Assembly (NCBI GenBank): GCA_027574665.1
Contig: CM050648.1
Span: 143,344,175 to 143,408,174, forward strand
Direction of reading: 5' to 3'
Source of the DNA: Rhynochetos jubatus
Taxonomy: Eukaryota; Chordata; Aves; Eurypygiformes; Rhynochetidae
DNA length: 64,000 nucleotides
This document shows positions 24,557 through 34,760 of this stretch, piece by piece. The translations under genes were made by a program, and so were the position numbers. The notes below the pieces were generated by a model. It was not told the DNA's origin. It saw only the letters and a list, made by a program, of their open reading frames with translations, and ran no database searches. Numbering within the stretch: position 1 is the stretch's first letter; every line of letters begins with the position of its first letter.

Positions 24557-27500
24557 GTAAGGGGGTCATCACCGAACTACGGCAAAGCGGAGGACGATGG
24601 GGGGATCAGCTGGAGCCGCAGGTTTGCTCACTACAGCGTGGGGAGGTACAGGTCCATGCACACACCATTCTGCATGAGGAGCTTTTTCCCCATTTCCAGG
24701 ACATTTTAGCTTTGGGAAAACTCATTTCCCGCCTCCCCTGCCCCATCCTGCGTTGGAAAGTGTCTCAGTCAGCATAGCCCAGATCACAGGCTCCTTGCTC
24801 CCATCAGCTGTTCCCCGGGAACAGCCCCACTCCCCAGCACTGACCTGGCACGCAACGACACCCGCCTGCATCCGAGCAGGCCCTCGTACAGCAGTCCCGT
24901 AACTCCCAGTTGTACCCCCGTTCTGCCCACCTGCCGCCACTGGGCACAACACTGTCATTAGCTTAATTATAATTAGATTTGGGTAATGTGCTCAGCAGGT
25001 AAAACTCAGCATTAAAATAAATTATAGCCATATCTCGCACAGGGCTAATTTTCATAAGCCAAGAGGCAGAGGAAGGAAAACAGCGTAGCTCTGGGTGTTT
25101 TTCCACAAGTGGCGTTGTGCAGCCTCTCCCACAGCCTTTCACAGCCAGGTTTAAACTCCACCCATACCCAAACCCTTCCCAGTGGGCAGGAAGGAGGTTT
25201 GCACCCATCCGAAAGTGGATGCATAGCTCTGTACAACGAGCTGGATGGTGACAAACAGCTTCCCATGGCCACATTAGGTGAGCGTAGGGAAGAAACTCCC
25301 ATGAACACCAGCATGGTTTGGGAAAGGACAACGCAGGAAAGAGGATCTGCAGCCTTAGCACCCTCCTCCCCTCTTTTCCATTTCCAAAAGTGAATTTCTG
25401 ACACACTGAGCAGCGTTAACTGCCGCTGCTTCCCCAGGGGCTGGATATTTCCTTCAGGATCATCCACCGAGAGGCACCAGGAAACAGTGACAGCAGATAA
25501 ACCTCTGGCATGATAGCAATGACATTCCCAGAACCGGAGGGCCTGGGGCAAATACAGATCAGGTCTGGCTGTACAACATGGGGTCTCAAGCACTTCATGA
25601 CAGCAGCATAACCAAATATTCCTGTTCTGGAAAATCATCATCACTGAGCATTTAACAAGGGCTTGTAAAAAATGTGTACTTTTATAAAAGACTTTAAAAC
25701 CCGCTCAATAAATGTCATTTTCTATTAATTTTCATTTTCAGAAATAAAAAGAGTATGCTCAAGAGTACTTGAGTGATGTATTAGCTTGAGCTACTGTCTA
25801 AATAAGCAAAGCCTTCAAGAGAATAGGTTTTATTTGGTTTATGAGGGTTCATCTTGGCTTGTGTTAAATCCTGCTTCCTCCGGCGGGGAGAATCTGCTGT
25901 TACTAAAGTGCAAGGGTAAAAAAATGAAAGTCGTGAGAATGACTTCAATTCAGGCCCTGCGGTCCCTCAGTGGTGACAGTTCGGTGGGACGATGGTCCCT
26001 CCTTGCTGGCATCATTCCAGCATGCCAGGGATCACCCCTGCCCCAGCACAGAGCCGGTCTGGGGACAGCGAGCGCTCGGCTCCCAGTTCTGTGTCTGTAC
26101 AGGATAAGGGCAAATCTCCTACAAGACACACGCGTGGGTAAAACGAGAGGGAATAATTCTTTTCTTTAAATCCCAAACACACACAACACAAACCATCAAA
26201 CCTCATAAGGGAGAAATAACTTCCACAAAGCCACACTCTTCACCAGAACAACTTTCTCCCGAGCCCCAGCCCCTTCCCTGTGCTGTGTCTCATGTTCCCA
26301 GAACTATAAGCCACCACCTTCCATTTTACTTCCCCCTTAGAAGTTCCTTACGCACTAATTTGCCCTGCAGATTGAGACAATAACTTAATAACTTCCCCAT
26401 TTACTATTACAAGCTGCTACTTCAGCTTGTGTTCCCCAGCAGCTGAAGTCCATCTCCAGAGGAGTCTCCTGTGCTGGAAATTTTCAGTTCAGGCGCCCAT
26501 TCCCACGTGCGTGGAGCGGCCGCAGCTCTGCTCAGCGGTTAATCATTGCCGGTGCTCTGCGGAGCCCAGCAATCATTTATCCGATGGAGTCACCGTCTCC
26601 TCCATAGCCCAACACCCTCCATCGCCTTCTCCCTCTCTCCTCCAAGAACCCTGCCTTGTCAGTCCTCCATAGGCTTATTTAAAGGGACCACTGAAGTCCC
26701 CCATAAGGTGATCTCCAAATTATTTTCTTTTTAATATAACTATTAAATTCGGCATCAACTATAATGTAATTCCTGCACTTTATCCCCAATGCTCCTCCCC
26801 TGTGGCCACCTCAGGGCTCCTGCCATGTGGTCCCAGGGACTGCTCAGCCCCACTTTGCACAACTCCACATATAAAATGGCATTTGAAAGCAGCAAGACAG
26901 TTTTTTGGGAGAAGAGGTGGAAAGGAGACACTCTTTTGTAAAAGAAGTACTTACTGCACATGCAAGTGTTTATTTGTGGGGAGGGGGAAAAATAAAAGGC
27001 AGCGGTACCTACCTGGGAGTACCAGCACAGAACAGACCTGAGCTCAGATCACGTTCAGGCCTCAGTAAATAATAACTAACAGGTGATCGCTGGTGTGTAG
27101 CACATTATTTTGGGCTGATTTCCAAAAATGAGAGTCTGTGATCGTAGTGTTTGTCTCACCATAACCCACTAACTTCAGAACCCACTGGCTGGCTGTAGCC
27201 CAGCTCTGCCACAGTCAGTAAAAGCATCAGGGATATTTCTCACTCCCACCAAAAGAGAACAACAAAGTCTCAGAGTCTGAGCAGCAAGACCCAAACCGCT
27301 GCCTGTTCCCCACTTTAAAGGGGCAGGCATCAAGAAAGCAGCAAAGCTCACAGGTTTCTTGGCCAGCTGATGGTCACAGCTGGGAGAAGAGGATGCAGGG
27401 AGGCCACAGAAGACGCAGAGGATGGTTATTGTCACATACAGGACATGTGAGGGGTTGTAGGGGGAAGTAAAAGAGGTACACGGCAGATGGTTGTTAGAAA

Positions 27501-30500
27501 CCGCAGGTACATTCTCACAATAGGATAATTTATACCACGTGTTACAGGGATACACCAAGAGAGATGTTAGTAGGACATGGCAACCAAAAAATAGGGCAGG
27601 AAACTATTGCTGAACACAGCCCAGTGGTAGCTTCATCCCTCTCTTCTCTAATCTTTAAGGGCCCCTTCCTTTCAACACCATGCCGGAAAAGGGAGAAACC
27701 AGCATCATCAAACAGCACCCGCCTCGAAGACCCCAAGTAAGGCGAGTTTGAAAAGCTCCCTGTGAGTTGCTTTGACGGACCCATTGACATGGGCTTTCTT
27801 GGAGGGGTGGGCACATGTCTCAGCACCACAGTGGGGGAAACAAGTGTCCCACAGCAACGCAAGTCAGAGGTCCTACCTTTAGATGATCACCCCTAGATGA
27901 GCTTTATCACTCGCCCAGGTTTGGTACCCGGGGCAGAGCAGGTACGCTGACCATAGAGAGATTAGTTTTGGTTCATTAGCACAAGGCTGAGAACTTCATC
28001 TTCCAAGAACAGGCAAAAAGGGGCCAATATAGCGAGGACCTGCCTTTACCCTCCTGCCTGACTCCATAGGTCATGCCTTGCTGGCCAGCCCTCGTGTGCC
28101 ATGGACACACCCAACAAAGACATGTATCCCAGCGCTGGCCATGAGGCCATCTCTCCTGTAATGACCCGCTTTCCTTTGTGGTGTCTGGGTTCCTGCAACC
28201 AAACCTTAGTGTTCCCATGGGGCTAATGTGTCCAAGGCAGAGCCCTTTGCAGAAGGGATCCAACTCACATCACGTGGGCCTGGTTTTGGCTCTTCAGGCC
28301 AAATATCCCATCAAGGTCTGGCATCAGCTTAGGGGCAGAGAGGCAGGTAAAGCAGACAGATGTTCTTTGCAAAAAGGGATGGTGAAAGTACAGGGCAATT
28401 ATTTTAGGTTTCAAGAATTGCTATGCATGCTGCATGCCTAACATGTACCTGCACATTCTCCTCTCAATAGCACGGTATATACAGGTGCACACACACCTAT
28501 AGATCTAGATATTAAAAATAAATGCCTCCCCAAACAAATGTGAAACACTCTTGTTCACTCCTCTCTGGCCTCTTTCATTTCCCCTTCCTGCACCTCCCAG
28601 ATCACTTCCCCTCCAAGCCCTGAAACTCATGATTCTACCTGACCTGGCAATCAGGTTTTACACATACACAAGAGTTACCACAACATAACTAAAGCTCCAG
28701 AAATATCTTTATATCCATATAATTTACTGCAGAAGAGGAAAGGAAGCACAGCTAATGTACCATGCTGCACAAGGGTTACAGTTGCTATTTCATTATTTTA
28801 AAGAAAGCGGCAAGAAGCCCTCCACAGGCATTTTCTGTGCTGATATTTTTCTGCAGTGATGTTTTGTCACAATACAAAACCTGGGTGAAGCTCAGACCTC
28901 GGAGAGGCCCCATCAAGTGCTCACAGAGTTAAGCTGGAGTTGCCTTACCAGGACTGTACAACTCTTGCCATAAATTAGGTTATTTAAAACCCAAACCCAG
29001 AGAAGCACGCTGCTTTCTCTGCTCTGAGTTTTCATTGCATCTCCACACCCTCCCAAACCAGCCACCCATGCCTTTCAACTTCCCATCTCTTACCTGCTCA
29101 CCACCAAGGATGCAAAGCTGACAGTGTGTGAGTGAGACTGAGCTCTCCCTCCTTCCCTATGTGCCCACAGCAGGTCAGGGAAGGACACTGGGGACACCAG
29201 GCTCAGCCCCACCCTGGATACCCCAGAACTGCAGCTCCCCAACTTTGCTCTTCGGATCTTTCTCTTTCAGAGCTTGAGGCTTTTGGCTGTGCTGCTTCTC
29301 TCCTGCTTGGCCCACGTCTGGGGGCTCCAAAACTCAGAGCAAGCAGGGCTCAGAGGGATAAAATCAAGCAGGGAAATAGGACTTGAACAGACCAATCCAA
29401 ACATGTGTACAGCAAGATGTTCTGCTTGGGGAAGAGCTTGGCTGCTGGAAATACATCCCCACCTTCCCACCTCCCCTCTGTGATCTCACTTAGGCAGGAC
29501 TTTCAATTAACAATTAAGAACCAATGCTGTACCTGCTGCTAACACCCCTCTAAGAGAGCCCAGCTGCACAGGGCACAACAACAGCCTAATTAGAAGGGTG
29601 GAGGGAGTCCTCAGCAGTTGGTGGTTGGGGATAAACAGAGGAAAACACATCTTAGCTGTTTAATCCATGAAAGTGATGTGTTTGCCCCAACTGGCCATGT
29701 GCTTCTCTGTAGTGCTTCAGTAAGTGCTGGGTCATCCCAGCACTGGGTGCAGCTTAGACCAGCTACCACTGGTCATCTTCCTTCCCAGCCACCTATATAA
29801 CCCCTTGCAATTAAAACCCTTGGGTGAATATCTGGTGTCTCTGCTGCTCTGAGTCTCCCCTGTTCCTCTCTGATGGCATCTCCCTTCTCGCAAAATTTGG
29901 TGAAGCAGGAATGTAATTAAGGTCTTTTTTTTTAATATAGTAAAGAAGAGAGGAGCCAGCAGACAGGGTCAATGGAAAAGCAGGCTGTGGCTCTGGCCAG
30001 GACTGGTGGCTTCAGGGAGCAGGGGTGGCCACCAACGGTTGAATAACCTGTCCCTGGATTTGGTGGGTGATGAGGCAGCAGCACCTGGAATGAACGCAGC
30101 TACAGCTGGTGAACTGTCACGTGGAGTCAGAGCCTCATTTAAAAATCTCCTCGCAGGGTATAGTTTTCAGCCATTGATCTTATTTCCATTACAGCTGTAT
30201 TTATGTATTATTAAAACACTGATAATACTCATTGCAGGACAACACCACTGTTAATCCTACCCCGTGTTTCTGCCATGGCTGCTAGGGAGTGTAAACAACA
30301 CCAGCAAAAACCCTTTTCCCTGTGGGAGTATTCTCAAAGACAGTGGAGCAGGATGACGTGGGCTTCTCAAGGACTTTTAGAGGATTTTGGTCAGAGAGTA
30401 CTTCCAGAGAAAAATCCTGTGAGGTTCAGAGACGAAAGAAAAGAATCGATTTTCCAGCCTATGACACAACTTTAGCCGAAAGGCTGAAACTTGGCTTCCC

Positions 30501-33500
30501 CAACGGGTGCAGCCAGGTGAGCCGGTATCTGCCGGAGTTTATTTGCCTTCAGCTCCGGTGCTGGCTGCCTTGGTGGCATCTCGGAGCGATGCACAGCCCG
30601 CACCGCAGCTTGTGGTGTCACATGCTGCCATCTAGTGCCATTTTTATAAGCTTCATATTCAGTTTTGTGGGATTTTTTGATGATGAAAGGTGTCAACTTG
30701 GTGTTTCGGGGCTGACAGGGAGTGCCTCCTTTACATGGTTCTGGTGGCTTTTATACTCCTGCGTTGTGGCATTGACTTTCAGGGTGCTTCAAAATCACAG
30801 CTCAGGCTCTGGCAGCAGCTCGGTGCTGACAGCCAGAGTCATGTCACCAGTCTGAGCACACTCTAGTTGATATTTAAGGGGTTAATGATGTCCCACCTAA
30901 AGTATAAGTCAGGTCTCACTGCTGAAGTCCTTAATGATGCTACCCTTAATTTTTATGGCAGCTGTACTGAGCTCCCATCCTAGAAGGGGACACCAGGAAT
31001 ATCAAGCTATGAAATGACCTGTTATCATCTAGTAGCTTGGCACAGTTTAAGGAGACAACTTAGCTCCGTAAGATAAAAATCCATGCTCAGAGCAGTCTGT
31101 AAAGCAAGTCTCTGCCCACTTCCATCAGCCACCAGGAAAGGCCCTTTGAACCAAGCACAGTCCTGCAGAGAGAAGTCCTACTCAGGCACACATAAAAAAC
31201 CTGGTGGGACAGAGGGAACGGTGCTCTGGGTCTCAGGTAACTGGGATCATGATGGTTTAGCTTCAACATGAAGCAATCTGGGCTGGGGTTTGTCTTCATT
31301 CTGGTCATGGTTGGAGCCTTGGGCACTATTGAGGCTCAAAGAGAAATACCTACAGGTTAGAAACCAATTTGAAACTGGGGTTTTGCCACTTTGGTTCCAA
31401 TGCAGGAGATTCCACCAGTTTGTCCACTCCCAAAGGACCACAAGAAAAGTTCATCTCCCTGAGTATCTGCTAGAGATGTCAATCTCTTTCCCATATCCCA
31501 AGCAGCTGGATCAGAATTGGAGCTGGAAAAATGTCAGGGTAGTTTATATCAGGTTTTCTGATTGTGTGGAATGAGGAACGCTGATTATTATAAATATTGG
31601 ACTTGCAGAGGCTTGAACCTGCTGTCCCTCTGCAAGGAATCGCTCCTGCAAAGCCCTGGAGTCAGCAAGAAGTGGCTTCAAGCCCAAAACCGAAGGTAAG
31701 TGCATGGGTTGAGCCCCGTGCATGGGTCGTTGCTGGCTGCAGGCTCCTTTCCCTCGTGCTTTGGGCTCCTCAAAGAGCCAAAGTGCAAAAGTTGGTGTTT
31801 TAGACTGGCTGCGTTCCCACCCCTGGGCTAAGCCCAGGAACCAGCCGAAACACTGGTGTGTGGGTGACAGTATAAAATCAAAGTTTTTGAACCTTCATGA
31901 TGACAGTTCCCTGGATGAGGTGGAGCTGCTGAGCCACAACCTTAAATGTTTTTGGGTCTAAAGGTTTGAGGACCACATTTTTAAACGGCTGAGCAACCTG
32001 AACACCCATCACTTGCAGTCAGCAGGGAGAGGGTTGCAAGTGCTGTGTGCCATAAACATCCCCCGCAACCCCAAACGTGCAAGAGTGGTTCCTCCCTTCG
32101 GATCACAAGATTATCTTGGACAGCCAACTCAAAGCAATACCACCTCAGGGGGCAGAAGCATGTATACATTGTTTTAATGAAGATTTTTTTTTTCCATCGT
32201 GCCCCAGAGCTGTGAGATAAACTGCAAGCACAGCAGAAATCCGTGATATATTTCTGCAAGTTGGCTATGCAGGGAGACGCTCGCTGCCTTTATCCAGGCA
32301 GCGCCAGAGGGGCCGGGGGTGGATCTGGGAGCTGGTGGCTGTTCCTTTCTCTTTCAGAAAACACAGGTGTATTTGTTTATGTTTTTAAACACCTTGTAGG
32401 CTCTGGAGAAGAGGGGGCAAAGCCTGAGACACCTCCCTGGCAGGCGGCAGCACTTGCACAAGCTGCAGATGCTGGACTTGACCCGCAAGCGCCGAGAGGT
32501 AACACCGAAAATGGATTTGGGGACAGGCTGGGGCTACCCCCTCTCAGAAGGGGGTCTGCCCATCCCCATTGTCTCTCCAATGGACCAAGAGGCTTAAAGC
32601 CCATTGCTGGGATGAGCAAATGAAGCTTTCCTGGTGGTTTAGGCAGAGGTGAGGTGGAGAGCATCCCCACGGTCCCCATGATCAGTAATTACTTCTGATT
32701 TTTGTAACGCTTGGCCCTCATTTGGCTATGACCCATGGAGGAACCAAAAAAATGTTTGTCTGGGCCATGTTCTGTCACGTCCCCAGTTTGGCAAATACCA
32801 TTTTCCATGGTTAAACTACTTGGCTGCATAATTATTTTCAGTGCCAACCCCCTAACGATATGCCGCGTCGAGCTGTTACAACGTGTTCGCTCCTCTGCTG
32901 TTTGTGCTGATGATTCGTTTGCAAACCCAGGCAGAGCAGAAGCGAAATCTCCACAGGGAGGCAAAAATCAATAAACAAAAAATCAAGGAATTCAGCCCGG
33001 AGAAAGCTCTTGACACTATCCAGAGAGGCAACAGCACTGAAAGCCAAGACCTCGTCCCTGCTGAGCACAATCAGCACTTTCATGTACACGACAGTGGTAA
33101 GTAGAATAATTTTCCAAGGAGATGTAAAACTCACCAGCCTCTTAAATGTCATCAGAGAAGTTTCCCTATTGAAGCTGCTTCCACTGCTCCATCTCCTGTT
33201 GTGACATGGTGCAAGTTCAAAACACTGGTGAGGAGAAGGCTGGGAGATGTATTCGTACGGCAAAGCACTAGGATGCCTCAGGACAGGACACGGCTCTCTG
33301 GGCTGCTTCTCTGCTGGCATCCAAATAAACCTGAAGAGATGGGAATTAAGAGCCATGGGCTATCCATAGGGGCACAAACTCAAAGTCCTCAATGCCAGGC
33401 CCCTGCAGGAGCAGGTTCCCACTGGCAGGAGAATCTTAAGTTGTCCCACATGTCCTCTGCACAGCAAATCAAGTGTGAGGAACAGAGGGTGTCCCTAGGG

Positions 33501-34384
33501 TCCCACGTCCTTGGAGAGTCAAAGGGTCTATCAGCCAAAAGACTAAAAATCCAGACTGTCTCCCCTCCCAGGTTCTTGTGGAGCAGAAGTTGGGAACACA
33601 GACGCAGTATCAGAAAGCAAAAACCCCTTGTATAAACATTCCTTAGCAGCAACTAAAACCATTAGTGTTATCAATATGCTTCCCAGCACAAATCCGAAAC
33701 ACAGCCTCATACTAGCTACTGTGAAGAAAATTAACCCTATCCCAACTAAAACCAGCACACGTGTGCACGTGACAAAGCTTCGGCACAGGCTGGAAACATA
33801 TTGTCAAGGGTAAAAATGCTTAAATCTGTGAAAAACTTGTCTTCCAGCAAACTTTCACCAGGAGAAAGGGGAACAGACTTGGCTGCTCCTAATCCCTCAT
33901 GCTCCTTCACCTCAGCTCTCTTCTGCTTGGGAATAAAACCATACCACCTCTTGCTAGATTCTAATTTCACCAGATTTAATCCTGAGTGTATTATTCCTTA
34001 CCCTGCCCAGCCCCGAGAATGGTTTGTGGTCTTACAGGGATCTCTCAGGATCCAGATGCCTCCAGCTGCCCACAGCCATTTCCAGCTAAACTCTAGGCGA
34101 ATGGGCATGCAGCTCTGCAAAATTATGATTTTATTTTTCCTCCCCAAGGAAACACATGGGGTGGAGAACTCTCCAGGCAGCACGATGGCGCCGAACCCTC
34201 TCCGGGCAGGAAGGTTGACTTGTGGTTCTGCAGGGAACCACGGACGAGGGACCTGTTCTGGGACACCTCCAGCTCTGAGGAGTGGGAAAGGGAAGAGAAG
34301 AAGCTTTACCGCAAACCTACGCTTGTGAGAACCAAGACGGAGAGAGTTTCACTCTTCGATGACTTCTTTGATGGGGATTTTTAG
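24340..34384 (+). CDS. CCDC198: CCDC198 (C14orf105), complete six-exon coding sequence
   Basis: The coding sequence joins 24340-24556, 27660-27736, 31609-31695, 32400-32498, 32931-33096 and 34149-34384. It totals 882 nt, 293 residues plus stop, close to the roughly 296 of human CCDC198. All junctions are GT/AG and the phases chain exactly (1,0,0,0,1). Landmarks shared with the family are the N-terminal MGLSSSK, QLPPLRETWYGR, GETSIIKQHPP, a basic helical segment around LHKLQMLDLTRKRRE, REAKINKQKIKEF, and the C-terminal LFWDTSSSEE and VRTKTERVSLFDDFFD. The start sits in a strong context (A at -3, G at +4), and Gly2 with Ser6-Lys7 fits N-myristoylation, which suggests membrane anchoring. In mammals the protein is kidney-enriched and has been described as a membrane-associated factor linked to energy metabolism; its biochemical role is unclear. 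The gene lies head-to-tail with SLC35F4 and convergent with NAA30, as in other vertebrates. Confidence 0.93.
24557..27659 (+). other. CCDC198: CCDC198 intron 1
   Basis: A 3.1 kb intron. It contains an AT-rich, homeodomain-motif-dense block at about 24950-25045 and an imperfect HNF1-like site at 26538-26550. No other gene was recognised. Confidence 0.85.
27660..27736 (+). CDS. CCDC198: CCDC198 coding exon 2
   Basis: The acceptor is CTCTTCTCTAATCTTTAAG and the donor is GTAAGG. The exon has 77 nt: two bases complete a glycine codon (phase 1), then 25 codons. It contains GETSIIKQHPPRRPQ, matching the family ETSIIK-HPP motif. It is too short to stand out as an open frame and was found by motif and phase. 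Confidence 0.92.
27737..31608 (+). other. CCDC198: CCDC198 intron 2
   Basis: A 3.9 kb intron of unique sequence. Other exon-like segments with good splice sites, such as 31149-31216, give peptides unrelated to CCDC198 and are not accepted. Confidence 0.85.
31609..31695 (+). CDS. CCDC198: CCDC198 coding exon 3
   Basis: 29 codons, phase 0 at both ends, between TTGCAG and GTAAGT. It begins RLEPAVPLQGIAP and ends SSPKPK. The LEP motif aligns with the family; the remainder is poorly conserved. Confidence 0.88.
31696..32399 (+). other. CCDC198: CCDC198 intron 3
   Basis: A 704 bp intron between GTAAGT and TTGTAG, with nothing notable. Confidence 0.88.
32400..32498 (+). CDS. CCDC198: CCDC198 coding exon 4
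   Basis: 33 codons, phase 0 at both ends, between CCTTGTAG and GTAACA. It encodes ALEKRGQ and then LHKLQMLDLTRKRRE, a strongly basic amphipathic segment corresponding to the predicted coiled-coil part of the mammalian protein. Confidence 0.92.
32499..32930 (+). other. CCDC198: CCDC198 intron 4
   Basis: A 432 bp intron between GTAACA and ACCCAG, with nothing notable. Confidence 0.9.
32931..33096 (+). CDS. CCDC198: CCDC198 coding exon 5
   Basis: 166 nt (55 codons plus one base) between CAAACCCAG and GTAAGT. It starts AEQKRNLHREAKINKQKIKE, which fits the family, and continues into a polar low-conservation stretch ending HFHVHDS plus a split glycine. Confidence 0.92.
33097..34148 (+). other. 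CCDC198: CCDC198 intron 5
   Basis: A 1,052 bp intron between GTAAGT and CCCCAAG. Open frames inside it (33201-33635 and 33801-34328) do not match the family and run through the splice sites in the wrong frame. Confidence 0.88.
34149..34384 (+). CDS. CCDC198: CCDC198 terminal coding exon 6 with stop codon
   Basis: The acceptor is TTATTTTTCCTCCCCAAG. The exon has 236 nt: two bases complete glycine, then 77 codons and TAG at 34382-34384. It encodes GRKVDLWF, RDLFWDTSSSEEWEREEKK and the diagnostic C-terminus VRTKTERVSLFDDFFDGDF. The reading frame is set unambiguously by this last motif. Confidence 0.93.
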
Positions 34385-34760
34385 TGTCGTGGCTTGGGGT
34401 GAGAGGGATGTGCTGAAGAAACAAGCCACAGCTCTGGTAGGGCTGAACCCCCCAGCGTGGATGGGGTGAGGGTGTAGGCACGATGCTTGCAGGAAGTGGC
34501 ATTTTTGGGAGCATGGGCCAGTGGAAAGGACAGCTGGAAATAAGGAGATCACTGATGTGGAGTGAATAATGGCTGTCTGGATTGAGGCTGAATCAAAATA
34601 ACTGGGGAAAAAATGGCTTGGACTGACCAACAATGAAATGGAGGTAGAGGGGGGAAGAGGAGGCTGGCCAAAAAAAAAAAAAAGCAGAAGCTGGAAAATA
34701 TTCAGGGTTACCCCCAAATATTAAGTTCCAACTGAAATTAAATGTTTCACTTGCTTTTGG
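34385..34760 (+). other. CCDC198: CCDC198 3'UTR (tentative)
   Basis: No AATAAA is found in the first 350 bp after the stop. An ATTAAA variant at 34737-34742 could serve, giving a 3'UTR of about 370 nt. A 14-base poly(A) run at 34670-34683 lies within it. The end point is a guess from sequence. Confidence 0.35.

Noticed and set aside
30450-30520. Phase-compatible segment between TTTTCCAG and GTGAGC in CCDC198 intron 2
   Set aside because: The peptide is unrelated to the family, and the correct exon was found elsewhere.
31149-31216. 68-nt segment with CTGCAG acceptor and GTAACT donor, phase-compatible with CCDC198 exon 2
   Set aside because: The encoded peptide has no similarity to CCDC198; the true exon 2 is at 27660-27736 with the ETSIIK-HPP motif.
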